From the NCBI RefSeq assembly GCF_026151205.1, contig NC_087074.1, positions 4,836,001 to 4,900,000 of the forward strand: DNA of 64,000 nucleotides. The letters are read 5' to 3'. The translations under genes and the position numbers were made by a program. Positions 1-11,205 of this stretch are shown piece by piece; position 1 is the stretch's first letter, and every line of letters begins with the position of its first letter. The notes under the pieces are model-generated. The model did no database searches. It saw only the letters and a list, made by a program, of their open reading frames with translations, and was not told the DNA's origin. The DNA is from Bolinopsis microptera (Eukaryota; Ctenophora; Tentaculata; Lobata; Bolinopsidae).

Positions 1-35
1 TCTTAAACCCGAGCATCTCGAACCCCGTTTGACTC

Positions 36-85
36 TTCTCACCCGGTGTCGCACAATACATGTACTGTGCGACACCAAGTGAGAA
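36..85. repeat. Inverted repeat (hairpin)
   Basis: Two 20-base arms (36-55 and 66-85) are near-perfect reverse complements around a 10-base loop; each contains GGTGTCGCACA or its complement. It lies beyond the 3' end of the LINE. No coding potential. It could be a MITE remnant. Confidence 0.7.
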
Positions 86-113
86 AAGCTGCTGAAATAA
101 GGTTACGGAAAAT

Positions 114-137
114 GGGGGGGGGGGGGGGGGGGGGGGG
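114..137. repeat. Poly-G tract
   Basis: An uninterrupted run of 24 G residues. The length may be uncertain because such runs are error-prone in sequencing. It lies downstream of the LINE ORF2 on the strand opposite to its transcription. Confidence 0.85.
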
Positions 138-448
138 TTATCAAACCCCCACATAGTAAAGAAACGGGGCGTTTAATGAGGGGGAAGTGTTGGAGCTATG
201 CCCCTCAGGGGGTAATTTAAGATTCAAAATAGAACATTAAGCAAGGTAAAACAGCTAAAAACGCAGCTCAAATGATCACACACACTGAATAAGAATTGTC
301 ACAAATTGAAACATGAACATGCACATGCAGTCGGAATTACCCAGCTTGAACAAGAATCCAAAAAATGTCCAATTTGAACATGTAAATGTACATGCAGTCA
401 CATGCCAAAATATCAAAAACATGCAATATGGTAACAACATGCATGGTG

Positions 449-3400
449 TTAACGTGTAACTGAGTATGACTCGGGGTTCTTAGATGCAGTGACAAAAAAT
501 GTTTGCGCATCAAGATTGGATGGTTCCCATGTGTTATTTGAACCATTAGATTGGTACATGAGAATGAACTGCTTAATATTGTTCTTGAAGGATGAAATTG
601 TGGTAATATTTCTAGTGAGATAACTTGAGTTGTTAACAGCATTCCAGATTCTGGGAACAGCGTATAACATGTTGTGCATATTATCTTTATAATACACTCT
701 AGGACAAATAAGCCGTTTATCGTTAACAGCTGAAGTTTGAAAGTGTTTTCTTAGTAACGTTGGGTAACCACCAGCATGCACTACCTGAAATCCCTCAGTG
801 AGAATAAATTTATGATAAAGTCCATACACGGTAAGCACTTTGTTTTCACTGAAAACACGCTTCGTATTTCCTTGCTGATGTTTGTTAACTCTGCGAATCC
901 CGAACACATTTCTTAATGCCTTTTTTTGATTGATAAAAAGTTTATTCAACTTATTAGTTGCTGTGCTGCTTCCCCAAACCGTGATCCCATAGGAGAGATG
1001 CGACTGTACGAGTGCATTAAAAATAGCAATTCTTAACATTTTAGGGGCGGTTTTACGAAGTTGATAAAGCACACCATTAACTTTGGAAACCTTCTTCCCG
1101 ATATAGTTTATATGATCTGACCAATTTAGCGACTCCTCAATAAACACCCCTAGAAACTTGATACATTTAACTCGCTGTAAATTGTAGCCATCATAGGTCA
1201 AAGTATAATTATCAGCCTCAAAATTAGGCTTCGAGCGAGGTGTTCTGAAGAGCATGAATTTAGATTTAGTAAGGTTAATATGAAGGTAGTTGGCATCAAT
1301 ATAAGATTTAAGATTGCAAAGAAGTGCGTTCGCTTTTTCAAAAGCACCACCCAGAGTTTCACTTGTAATAAACGTATTGCAGTCGTCTGCAAATAAGACG
1401 AACAAGTTTCTATCTGCACAATTGCTCGTACAGACTGCAGTATTGTCACAAGTACATTGACAAGATGTTACGTCATTTATATACAAAATAAAAAGTAGTG
1501 GACCCAGGACAGAGCCTTGGGGAACGCCACAAGTTATAGGGAGACAATCGGAAAAAGTGTCCTGATCAAAATGAACATATTGAGATCTTCCTGTAAGATA
1601 GCTTGCAAGAAGTTCATTAGCCTTCCCTCTAATTCCGTAATGATACAGCTTTTGAAGTAAGATAGAATGTTTGATAGTATCAAATGCTTTAGAGTAATCT
1701 ATAAAGATAGCTAAAGTGTGATTTTTCTGATCCAGACTTTTTAAAATGTTGCAGATAGACGTGTTAAGTGCCTGTATGGTCGAACGCCCACTTCTGAATC
1801 CAAACTGACCCTCGTGGAGAACATTTTCTTTTGTAAAAAACGAAATTAACCTTGACTGTATCAGCTTTTCAAAGATTTTGGAAAAAACTGGAAGTATAGA
1901 AATTGGTCGATAGTTTGAAACAGAGTTACGGTCACCACTTTTAAAAAGCGGTAAAACTTTGGCAATTTTAAGTTCCGAAGGAAATAATGAGTTGTTCATA
2001 CAGTTGTTAAAAAGATGAGTAAGAATGGTGGAAAACTGATAGTTAAATAACTTAAGAATTCTAGGAGAGAAATCTGATGACTTGTTGCTGTTAAGTTTAC
2101 GAATAATCTCACTAATCTCAGAAAATACTATGGGTTTAAGAAAGATAGTGTTTGTAACAGGAGAATGTAGAAAGTCACGAAAATCAGGGACCAGGACTGG
2201 GTTAGAATTATCATCATACTTCTTCTCGTTAAGTTTATCAGCGATAGAAGTGAAATACTTGTTAAAGTGGGTACAGATAACACGACGTTCACGTATAAGT
2301 TGACCGTTCTCAGAGATGTAATCTGGAAATGTTAGTTTGTTTGTTTTACATCTTATCTCGTTGATAATTTGCCAGCATTTTTTGATATTGCCAGAAGCAC
2401 GGGTGAATTTATCACGAAAATAACAACTTTTTCGAAATCTTATAATATCACGTAGTTTTGCGCGATATGACTTATAAACAGTCATGGCTATGGTTTCATT
2501 CGGAGAACCTCTCGAATTAACCCATGCATTATACAGCGTATTTTTGGTCATACAGGACTTGGCAATAGCTATTGTAATCCAAGGTTTGAAGTAGTGATTA
2601 CGCTTACTACTATTCAAGTCAATTTCTTCCACAATATGTTCAAAATACAATTGTTTGAATGTAGTGAAGAAATCTGTAAAGCAAGATTGCGCTGATACAG
2701 CTGAGTTTACTGAATCTGGGTTGTTGGCAATCAAATTAGTAAAGTTAGCAAAATAAGAATTAAACTCAACACCAAACTTTTCATAATTTTCAGGGGAAAC
2801 ATTGTGAAGTAAAAAGGGTTTAGTGCCATTATCACCCCCAGAATTATTGTCAGCGTACGAATTAAGATTGAGTGGAACTGAGAGTACTAAAGGTCTGTGA
2901 TTGGAAATAGAATTATCTATAACATATGTACTCGTGTCCTCAGTAAAATAATTCGACCAGATCTGATCAATTAAAGTAGTTTCTCCACGAAAAGTGTGAG
3001 TCTTCCTGCTAACTAGCGGAGACATACCGAAATTAAAAAAGAGTTCACAATAACGCGACACTGACGAATCAGTTTCATGATTAAAACAGTTAAAATTAAA
3101 GTCCCCGAGTACAATGCACGGACCATGCGCGTACTTTTCAATGATATTGTTTAGCTTGGTGAAAAATTCATCATTAGCAGATTTATTGAATCGATACAAA
3201 ACGATTAAAAAACATTTGCCAACATCAGTTACAAAAGACCCACCCAAACATTCAAAATAACTGTTACGGATATCTAGGTCACGGCTACGTTTAAAGGAAC
3301 AATTGTCACGAAAGAAAATCGAGATACCTGAGCCTTTCCTTTTACCTTCGATAGCAAATAAATGTTCAGCAGAAAAACCGGGGATATTATAATCATGAGG

Positions 3401-3526
3401 CACACCTTCATGTAAATTAGTTTCAACAAAGCAATAAAACTGAAAATCAATACCTTTAAATATCAGTTGTTGATTAAGAAATTCGGTAAAATTAGTTTGA
3501 AAACCATCGATGTTGTGATAATACAA
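449..3526 (-). CDS. LINE ORF2: endonuclease-reverse transcriptase
   Basis: About 1025 residues or slightly more. The N-terminal third is an APE-type endonuclease: LGDFNFN near residue 142 and SNHRPL near residue 209 are the family's late catalytic motifs. The reverse transcriptase follows, with NYRPISILPVFSKIFEKLI, the GFRSGRST and YSKAFDTI blocks, GVPQGSVLGPLLF and the catalytic FADD near residue 712. The C-terminal part has the usual LINE tail (SYGITVWGS, then RIWNAVN). It would nick genomic DNA and copy its own RNA by target-primed reverse transcription in the nucleus. The frame stays open upstream to about 3565 without a clear ATG, so the true start is uncertain; translation may depend on reinitiation after ORF1, which ends about 75-110 bases upstream. 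No stop or frameshift is seen, so it may be functional. Confidence 0.93.
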   Translation of the reverse strand: MYYHNIDGFQTNFTEFLNQQLIFKGIDFQFYCFVETNLHEGVPHDYNIPGFSAEHLFAIEGKRKGSGISIFFRDNCSFKRSRDLDIRNSYFECLGGSFVTDVGKCFLIVLYRFNKSANDEFFTKLNNIIEKYAHGPCIVLGDFNFNCFNHETDSSVSRYCELFFNFGMSPLVSRKTHTFRGETTLIDQIWSNYFTEDTSTYVIDNSISNHRPLVLSVPLNLNSYADNNSGGDNGTKPFLLHNVSPENYEKFGVEFNSYFANFTNLIANNPDSVNSAVSAQSCFTDFFTTFKQLYFEHIVEEIDLNSSKRNHYFKPWITIAIAKSCMTKNTLYNAWVNSRGSPNETIAMTVYKSYRAKLRDIIRFRKSCYFRDKFTRASGNIKKCWQIINEIRCKTNKLTFPDYISENGQLIRERRVICTHFNKYFTSIADKLNEKKYDDNSNPVLVPDFRDFLHSPVTNTIFLKPIVFSEISEIIRKLNSNKSSDFSPRILKLFNYQFSTILTHLFNNCMNNSLFPSELKIAKVLPLFKSGDRNSVSNYRPISILPVFSKIFEKLIQSRLISFFTKENVLHEGQFGFRSGRSTIQALNTSICNILKSLDQKNHTLAIFIDYSKAFDTIKHSILLQKLYHYGIRGKANELLASYLTGRSQYVHFDQDTFSDCLPITCGVPQGSVLGPLLFILYINDVTSCQCTCDNTAVCTSNCADRNLFVLFADDCNTFITSETLGGAFEKANALLCNLKSYIDANYLHINLTKSKFMLFRTPRSKPNFEADNYTLTYDGYNLQRVKCIKFLGVFIEESLNWSDHINYIGKKVSKVNGVLYQLRKTAPKMLRIAIFNALVQSHLSYGITVWGSSTATNKLNKLFINQKKALRNVFGIRRVNKHQQGNTKRVFSENKVLTVYGLYHKFILTEGFQVVHAGGYPTLLRKHFQTSAVNDKRLICPRVYYKDNMHNMLYAVPRIWNAVNNSSYLTRNITTISSFKNNIKQFILMYQSNGSNNTWEPSNLDAQTFFVTASKNPESYSVTR

Positions 3527-3637
3527 ATTAGTGTGTTTACTAGTAAAGGAACGTGCATTTTATAACGATTTTACAGTGTCAGGTTTTGGTGTAATACAAG
3601 CACAGTCGTTCAAAATAGCCGAAGCAACTGAAAAAGT

Positions 3638-4138
3638 TTAACAAAACTCTTCAACTTCATCCTGATCGAAATCAAACTTGTCTTGATCAAAATCCTGGTT
3701 ATAAGGGTTAAAGAATAAGCTGCTATCGGTACAATCAGTATTGTTAGGAGAATGATTCTCGCATTTGTTACAAATAGAAGAGATACAGCTAGCATGGGCT
3801 GCATTCAAACAGATAGTACAGTGAGTAATTTTATCACGCCTTTGTGAGATTATTCTACTACATTGAACACAAAACATTTGGTTTGAATTATCAACATTTG
3901 AATCAGTGGTATCATCAAAAAATGGAAACATCTCTCTGCAACAGAGAGGACAATACCAATCGTCATATCTACGAATCTCCGATGCGGAGTAATTGTCAAT
4001 CTTAAAACATCTGCTATGATAAATTCTGCCGTCAAGTGAGCAGACAACTACCGAATCATGTAGATAAACGTGCTTTGAACAAACGTAACAATTTTCACGT
4101 TTTACCTCGTTGGTTTTAAGGGATATTGAATGTGACAT
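3638..4138 (-). CDS. LINE ORF1: PHD-like zinc-finger protein
   Basis: 166 residues starting MSHSISLKTNEVKRENCYVC. Residues about 17-68 form a PHD-like Cys/His cluster (CYVCSKHV, then YHSRCF, then WYCPLC). A second Cys/His cluster at about 89-126 (FCVQC, CTICLNAAHASC, ICNKC) may be another zinc finger. The tail is acidic with a DFDQDKFDFDQDE repeat. ORF1 proteins of several CR1-group LINEs carry PHD fingers and bind nucleic acid or chromatin; that role is inferred. It lies directly upstream of ORF2 on the same strand. The acidic C-terminus is unlike the basic tail expected for RNA binding. Confidence 0.82.
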   Translation of the reverse strand: MSHSISLKTNEVKRENCYVCSKHVYLHDSVVVCSLDGRIYHSRCFKIDNYSASEIRRYDDWYCPLCCREMFPFFDDTTDSNVDNSNQMFCVQCSRIISQRRDKITHCTICLNAAHASCISSICNKCENHSPNNTDCTDSSLFFNPYNQDFDQDKFDFDQDEVEEFC

Positions 4139-5752
4139 AGTATCGAAAGCAAGTCCCTAACCATGTTAACGTACACTTGAGTAATGGGAACTTTATTTTA
4201 AAACATGTTTTGCATAAACTGTCTATTTAATTCAACTTTTCTTTTTCTTTTTTTTACGACTTTTTTACCAATGTTTTTTTTTTCTTTTTTTTTGTTGTCT
4301 TACTAATTAATAATAATTAGTAATAAAATCCAATAAAAATAACGACCATCTCATCACGCCGTAATCATAATCTTTTTAAACTCCCATTTTATATATTTGG
4401 CATTTAGCCAACCCAATATTTCAGGTGAAGTTTGAGGATTGGAAGAAACGCCTGACTTCTGTCGAGGAGTCAGCTGTCAAATCTTACTCTAATTTTGATG
4501 GTAGCTGAAGATAATGTGCGCTGATAAAATATCTCGCTAACTTTGACAGCACCTTTAAAGATCCTTGGATACTACTGATTGGTTTGTCGAAAGGAATTTG
4601 CTACTGGTGTAAACTAAGAAAGAAGGAATATCTTACAGCCCAGATCACCAGTGATACTTGAAGCATAACTTCAGCAGGAGGCTGGAACAACTAACCGTAA
4701 CGACCGTAACGACCAGCCACAGCCAACTTTGATATCTGCGTCTGACATTTTGTAATACTTTGGAAATTACGAGTGTTACTATTCTCGGGACTAACGTAAT
4801 GTCAGTTATCTTACAGTTATCTTACATGTCAATATTCTCACTATCTTTGTAAATGAGAACATCAGAAGATTTTTTTCTATCTAGAATTATCTAGTGTTCT
4901 AATGCGATTTTGTAATGATGCTTCAAAATATTCCACTGTTACCTGAGCCTACATTTTAAAATGAACATGTTCGTATCACGTAACCATGGTAACGTGCGGC
5001 TGTGGTTCGTACCAGAGAACCGTACTTAATTGAATAAAACTTAGTGTTTCGTAGGTAGTTGATAGCACTAGAAGTCATTTTCCGAATATGGGCTCATGTC
5101 ATATTGGTTTGTCGAAACTTTTAGTTTTAATTTGCTGATGATCCAAGTTTTCTGCTAATTCGTCATTATTAGACGTAATTGTGGCCAGCAGCTCCCTTGG
5201 TACACGCACATCTGTGCCCTTGTAGAAGCTTGAATTCAATTAACACTCTGTAATTGTTTATTAGCGAACCATCGCGACAATTGCCCGGTTTCAATTAAAG
5301 TTGGTGATTGTAAATTGTAACTTGTATTTAACCTGTTTTTATGTTATTTTAAATATTTATGTTATTGTTCATGACATGTCATGTTGCTATTTTGCTTGTT
5401 GCTTTATTGCTTCATTTTTTAAATCCTGAGTGTGAGAGTGTACATAATGTTAAGTGAGAACAAGCACACTCTGCAATATTAAGTGACAGTATGTTCTCGC
5501 AGACCATGCCTGTGTTGAAGACCGTGTGAGTTAACCATAGCACAAAATGAATATAATGAATCCTTATATTATGTTGTATAATTTCCAGATATAACTAAGT
5601 TTGTGAGCACGAGAGGAGACTCTTATGAAACTTTAAGTGGCTCTTGTAATGGGTGTGGCGTGTTGAACAGAGTAATTGGGAATCCTAATTGAGGAAGGAA
5701 GGGAGGGAGGGACTATTACTCGTGAGATTAACTGACCAGATTATCTCAGGAT
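4139..5752. other. Non-coding interval between LINE and LEM gene
   Basis: No credible ORF. The first 200 bases are poly-T/A-rich and may be LINE 5' UTR. A palindromic GTAACCATGGTAAC near 4980 resembles an RFX X-box. A purine-rich GGAAGGAAGGGAGGGAGGGA stretch lies at about 5692-5712, just before the LEM start. TTATCTCAG at 5741-5749 looks like a splice acceptor, so the LEM gene may have an upstream 5' UTR exon. Confidence 0.5.
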
Positions 5753-7168
5753 ATGATAAACATATCAGACTTATCTGATAAAGATCTCCGAAGCCTGCTC
5801 TTTGAACATGGTAAAACCCCTGGTCCCATCACCGGCACCACCAGACGAGTATATGAACTCCAGCTCCAGTCCCTACTGACTGCTGGGGCTGGTTCTGCCC
5901 GGGCTACTGCGGACAAGAAGAAACGGAGGCAAACTTTGGATACACTTAGGACGACAGAGAAACCGAAAATGGAGCCTAGGAGGTCGGAGAAGTTCATTCC
6001 AAATATCCCAGCGTCTCTGAACATATCAGACTATTCAGACACAGAGCTCCCGGAGTTGAGTCTGACCCCCGAGTTAGAGACCCCTGAACCACCCCAAAGC
6101 CTGGTCTTCTCCAACTCACCCCGACCCACTAGAAGGAGAACTACTCGTGACAGAGAAGGCAGGGATCTAAGTCTCTTTAGTGACAACGAGGATGAAAAGA
6201 AGCCAGACAGAAAGAAGAAATTGCCAGCCGAGAGTAAACATCTATCAGGTTGGTGGAGCGTTCTAGCGGTTGTGGTAGTGGTAGCCGGTACTCTTGCTAC
6301 TGCGTATTATCTGGTCGAGCCTGATGAGGATTCCTCTATAGCACCTCCCTGTTTGAACCTAACCTTTGATATGACCGTGGCAGAGTGTGACAGGCTCTTC
6401 CAAAAGTTTTCCAAACAAAAGTTTGAAGTGGACAAGTTTTCAGGGGAAGTAATGTGTGGGGATAAAGAAGGTGATCTCCATATTCCGTCACCGGCTGGTG
6501 GAATGGAACGGCAACTACTCTTCTACCTGCGAGATGATTTCAATTACAGCATTTATCTCAAGAAGGAGGATACTTACTTAGAGTTTGAAGGTGAAGCAGA
6601 ATTATCCTCATTTAACCCCAAAGCAGCAGCCTTTTTCTTCAGCACGAAAACCCCGCATATTTCATGGTTTTGTCGTACGTCTCAAGTTTTGAGCAACTTC
6701 GCATTCTACATTCTAACATCCGCTGCAATCTTAGTCATGGCCCAAATTGCTCACAAAGTCTACCAGTGGAAGAGGGCTAAAGAAAAGCAGGCGATGGGAG
6801 AAATGTTCGAGTTGATAGATCAGATAATAGAGGAGCTGCAAAGGAATTACAGCAAATACCAAACAGACCCAGTCAACTACGTGCCGTACGTGGCTATCCC
6901 CCACGCCCGAGACCGGCTCCTCCTGCCCTCCGAACGGACTGCAATGAAGCACATCTGGGAAAGGGCTGTCCAGTTTATTGCCCAACATGAGTCCAGAGTG
7001 CGTGTTGAGATGCGACGGGTACAGTCTGAGGACTTCCCTGTGTGGTACTGGTTAGAAGCCAGTAAATCACCTCCAGTCCAACCAGATAGCACCTCCCCTG
7101 ATTTCCTATACCCTGACTTGGACTCAGAACTCCCCATGGAAAAGGGTAAAACTTCCACCGGATCGTAA
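5753..7168 (+). CDS. LEM-domain inner nuclear membrane protein (LEMD2/MAN1 type)
   Basis: 471 residues, intronless. Residues 1-43 (ISDLSDKDLRSLLFEHGKTP, then GTTRRVYELQL) are a LEM domain, which binds the chromatin protein BAF. A basic KKKRR at 55-59 may be a nuclear localisation signal. There are two membrane segments, about 168-187 and 313-334, with a lumenal domain between. Residues about 345-435 (MFELIDQIIEEL, IPHARDRLLLPSER, WERAVQFI, ESRVRVEMRRV) are the MAN1/Src1 C-terminal winged helix. The protein stops soon afterwards without the RNA-recognition domain that MAN1 adds, so LEMD2 is the closer fit; vertebrate LEMD2 is about 500 residues. Expected role: tethering chromatin to the nuclear envelope and nuclear envelope sealing. 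The ATG chosen starts the LEM domain directly, and no earlier in-frame start is plausible. Confidence 0.93.
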   Translation: MINISDLSDKDLRSLLFEHGKTPGPITGTTRRVYELQLQSLLTAGAGSARATADKKKRRQTLDTLRTTEKPKMEPRRSEKFIPNIPASLNISDYSDTELPELSLTPELETPEPPQSLVFSNSPRPTRRRTTRDREGRDLSLFSDNEDEKKPDRKKKLPAESKHLSGWWSVLAVVVVVAGTLATAYYLVEPDEDSSIAPPCLNLTFDMTVAECDRLFQKFSKQKFEVDKFSGEVMCGDKEGDLHIPSPAGGMERQLLFYLRDDFNYSIYLKKEDTYLEFEGEAELSSFNPKAAAFFFSTKTPHISWFCRTSQVLSNFAFYILTSAAILVMAQIAHKVYQWKRAKEKQAMGEMFELIDQIIEELQRNYSKYQTDPVNYVPYVAIPHARDRLLLPSERTAMKHIWERAVQFIAQHESRVRVEMRRVQSEDFPVWYWLEASKSPPVQPDSTSPDFLYPDLDSELPMEKGKTSTGS

Positions 7169-9007
7169 GTGAAACATGTGAGACCAAATGTTAACGATAT
7201 TAACGTTAAGCTAAGATCACTTATCTTGCTGCATTTGGGTCGTGCGATATAAGTTTAGTTAGTTAACATATTTATTTTACCTCCTTTTTGCTTATTTAAT
7301 GTTAGCTGTAGATAATTTGCAACTTGATTGCAAATATAAATCCGATATTGATGAGATTTTTGAGATGTTGTAAAGTTTTTGGTCGACTTAAAACTAAAGC
7401 TTATGCTTTGATCATATTTGGGAAGAGAAAACAATTTGGTTATGTTAATTTTCCGTTATGATATGTTTTATTTAAACTCGTGTGCTTAGTAGATTCAAAA
7501 CTATTAAACCAATTTAGAATTTTGTGGTAGTAGACAAGAAGCCTGACAGAGTGGCGGAATTCCACTGTAAAGTTCTATCGAAACGTACTGCGGTGGAATT
7601 CCACAGTCAACTGGAGAACTGGTATCAAATAGCACATGATGTGAGCCAGATAATGCTGATTTATTTCATCTCAGAAACCTCCGCTTGCATTCCGCAGCTG
7701 TTTCGGATTTCTTGACACTGCCGATTTTCCTTTTTTTTCCCCATAATTTATATTTTGAGTGTTCTTAGGCTCACTGTATTATTACAGTGGCAACTGTTAA
7801 CCACATTGTCTGACGATACAAATATTGCTCGTCAAGTTATAATAATATTAGCTAATTCACATCAGCTGGGCATTTCAAACACGATTAAAATTTTTGGCAA
7901 ATGCTTCCAGAAATTTATGGTGAATTTAGCACATGTTTTAGAAATGAAAAGGGCTGTGTTAGTTTTATAAGTTATTTTACTGTTTTTACGTTTTTATTTG
8001 TGACTGTGTGATTTGTTATATTTAAGGTGAGCAATTGTATATCTAATTTATCCTTCGACATTTTTGGATATAAAATTGTTCAATATTACATGGATTATGT
8101 TTCAATCTTAACACAAAGACTTTGAACTCATAACTCATTAAAAGCTATTTAGTGGAACTTTAATGATCGTACTACAAGCCAAATATTTCCTTTGCAAACG
8201 ATAATTTAATACTGTTCAATCAATCATATTGATGAAATTTCATATTTACTTTTCTATTATTTACAAAATTTAGAAATAGTACAGAAGTTTGTTCCAGATT
8301 GTATTCATGTATACAAATGTGCTTTTAAAAGATCTAAACGGACACCTTATAGGAAACAATAGTGAATAGGAATTGAAGCTTCTGAGCGCGTCAAGCACTA
8401 GATAGAACACATGTAGTATTGTAGTTAGGTGATTGATACACGTCGGGGAAATACAACGTGAATCAAGCAGGTGAACGATGAAGTGTAAAATAATTTGATA
8501 AGAGTGTCATAAAGTGTGATAAAATTAAAGTTAATAGAGTATAATGTATATTATAATATATAGTACTTTGAGATGTTTACAGTACACTGACTGTATATCA
8601 TTCGTCAAAGTTATTAATGAAGCTTATCCAACATTGAAGATTGTTAAACAAATTCTGTCATTGTATAATATCTATATAACATAAGTAAAATAATTTCAAG
8701 AATTCTTTCTTTTGTTACCGAAGCACACATATCAGTGATCACAATTGCAAATTGTATGTTGTAGTAATCAAGTGTTGCGGCAAACGCTAAAATGGGCCCA
8801 TCTCAGTATATAGTATTTATTGGTTACGGTTAGGGTTAGTACTTAGTAGGTTAGGCCTAGGGTCATATTAGGGGCAATAAAAGTAACGTGTTATTTGAAG
8901 TGGGATAGATCGACATGGCTCGATATAGTGGCGCCCAAGTGTTGCTACTGTTACGAAGTTTGCCACAGCTAGTCTCCAAAAGTTTCCTCGGAGGACTTCG
9001 ACACGCC
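7169..9007. other. AT-rich intergenic DNA
   Basis: No supported gene; short ORFs at 7524-7715 and 7755-7970 show no recognisable domain or coding bias. Telomere-like GGTTAGGGTTAG occurs near 8826. I see no clear terminator; the LEM 3' UTR presumably lies in the first few hundred bases. Confidence 0.5.
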
Positions 9008-9190
9008 GCGCGAACTATAACTGTCACCAAGATGTAATCGGATCGAACGCAGAAATTAGATCGAACCGGTTTGATCTAGGAATTAGATCGAACGCTGGCG
9101 CGAGATACATTGAAAGCCGCGCCGCGCGTTCGATCTAATTTCTGCGTTCGATCTAATTACATCTTGGTGACAGTAATTATAGCTTCGCGC
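9008..9190. mobile_element. Palindromic MITE-like element with about 60-bp inverted arms
   Basis: Arms at 9008-9066 and 9128-9190 are reverse complements with few mismatches. Both carry ACTGTCACCAAGATGTAAT followed by a repeated GATCGAACGCAGAAATTAG. The 61-base centre has no ORF. This is a foldback or MITE structure; I could not identify a target duplication. Confidence 0.75.
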
Positions 9191-10195
9191 TCAGAGCAAC
9201 GATCTCGAAGCACTTTAAATTAATGACATCGTCAATCTTTCTTCTCGACGGCAAGTGCTACGAAGTAGCGCGCGCCGGGCCAGATCATTAACAATGGTCA
9301 AACGAGAGATGTATATAATACAACGTGTAGCAAATAAATAGGCAGTGCGTTCGTTACCACATACCAGGGGACCCCAGGCCACAATAACAAGGTAGTATGC
9401 CATCGACAGTGAGCCGCGCGTGCCGACGGTAGGATGGTTTTTAGTGCTAATTTCGGCTAATATCTGCTTAATTGACGCTGTCAATTCATAACAGCTCGGC
9501 GCGGCACAGTAGAGCATCTCGCCGATCTAGCCTGTGAGAAGCCTTATTAAGTGCGCGGCACAGTTACGCATCGCGCTACAAATATCTGCCAGCACAAATG
9601 CGTATTGAGTAACCTTTCCTTAATCCAATTTTAACAAAAATTGGGAAGCTTACTCATAGACTTACGATTCACCTAACCATGTGCTTTCGGGCGCGCTTGT
9701 TTCACAAGTCAAGAAGGCGGGCGCTTTTGCAAGCGCAAGGGCTCTGGATAGAGCAAGACTTACGAGGAAAGTGTCCGAAAAATTTAATATAAAGCATATA
9801 TCCAACCATCAAACATTATGTTGCAGCTAAAACATAAAAGCAGCGTAATTTGCCCAATTTCATTATTATATCAACTCCGATATCCACCAAATTTTTTGGA
9901 CAGTTGTAAAAGCCCTATTGGAAGGTCTTCGCCAATTTTCAGAATGATCTCATTCAAGGACTTGAAGATATGACAGAATAATACGACAAAAATCAACGAA
10001 TTTCGTCAAATTACGCAACTTTTACAGCTAATTTTACTCCAAAAGCAGCGCACCATCAAATATGGCACCTAGGCGAAAGTCACTGATCTTTTCAAAAAAA
10101 GCTATAACAAATTTGGTACTGTAAAAATTCTCACAGTCTCTGGTCTCTGACTCTAGAAAACAATGATACAAAAATTTTGAAAATCCGAGCAAGTT

Positions 10196-10390
10196 TATTT
10201 TTATCGTGCACCCCCTATAGTAGAGGCTCTTACGGGCATTGTCTGCTCGATACGCTAGGGACCCCAGATATACCTTACTAGACGTATTTTTGACCGTAGA
10301 ATCAATTAAAAGTGGTTTCGAGATGATTGGACTGAGTTTACGCGGGTAAAATCGCAAAAAACCGATTTTTGGGCCAAAAATAGGCCAAAA
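10196..10390 (+). repeat. Dispersed repeat, second copy at 22825-22990
   Basis: Shared blocks in the same order and strand include CTGCTCGATACGCTAGGGA, then TTAAAAGTGGTTT, then GGGTAAAATCGCAAAAAA. The two copies differ at many sites, so the duplication is old. No coding capacity in either. Confidence 0.7.
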
Positions 10391-11146
10391 AACCATGGTT
10401 TTTGATATTTTGAGCAAGTTAATTTTGTTGGCATGTCGGCAAAATTTGCATGGCAATAGCTAAAACATAGCCGCACAAGATGATATAAAAATAAAACAAA
10501 TCGCTCTGTTTTTACGCAGGTAAAAATCCAAAAAGTGGTAAAAATGTGCCCTTTTTTGCTTAAAGTTTGAACGATTTTTTGCAGTTGTATTAAATCAACC
10601 CAACAATAGTCACATCGTGTTTGACTAAAATTTTCCTTTCCGAGAAGTACCCACTTCATATACTTTATAGAAGTTTGAATATTGTCACTCCGCAAGCGTT
10701 TTTGCCTAATTTTCGACGCGCACTACGCGCAAAAGCATTTAGTTGTTATCAATGGGCACCCGCGCGTTCATCATAAATTTCAAACAGCCATATATAAACA
10801 ACTCATAATAACTCAGCGAGATTATGTCCGTTCTAGCTCATATTTTCACACCAAATAGAAAACAATGTGATCGTATTGCTGACATAACATGAATATAATT
10901 ACTTTATAGGCCTAAGAGTTATAGACTGTCAAAGTTTAAAACGCGCATTGGAATAGCACGTGACTTATAAGGCTATATTTATATTTCTTAACATATTCTC
11001 GATCCTTACACATCATACTATTGTGTCCAATTAATAGTAAGGTCTCTAAACTCATAGCAGAAAACACGTCTTTTTGCCCCAAAGAGCCTCTACTACTAGT
11101 TTTGAGTTTACGAACATAGATCAATAAAGATTTGGCGGAATGACAG

Positions 11147-11205
11147 TTGTAGGTTTACAACCTACCAGGACGCGCGCCGAGTTGGACTCGTCGACGGTCC
11201 AATAT
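11147..11205 (+). repeat. Dispersed 58-bp repeat, inverted copy at 35083-35138
   Basis: This block has GGACTCGTCGACGGTC preceded by GTAGGTTTACAACCTACC. The reverse complement of 35083-35138 matches it with few changes. At the second site it lies inside a decayed LINE fragment. Confidence 0.65.

Larger units (their letters stand above)
449..4138 (-). mobile_element. Non-LTR retrotransposon (LINE), CR1/Jockey-like, both ORFs open
   Basis: Two consecutive minus-strand ORFs form a standard two-ORF LINE: a short zinc-finger ORF1 followed by an endonuclease-reverse transcriptase ORF2. Neither has an internal stop, so the copy is probably young. The span given is the coding part only. The 5' UTR probably reaches past 4200 and the 3' UTR below 449, but I could not identify the ends or a target site duplication. 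The AT-rich DNA at 4140-4330 may be 5' UTR. The clade assignment is by general architecture (APE endonuclease, no RNase H seen) and is tentative. Confidence 0.9.

Noticed and set aside
9215-9517. 100-codon minus-strand ORF
   Set aside because: It lies in MITE-related repeats and shows no recognisable motif.
10034-10695. Two overlapping minus-strand ORFs of 129-140 codons
   Set aside because: No domain, low-complexity translation, and part of a dispersed repeat that recurs at 22825 without the ORFs.
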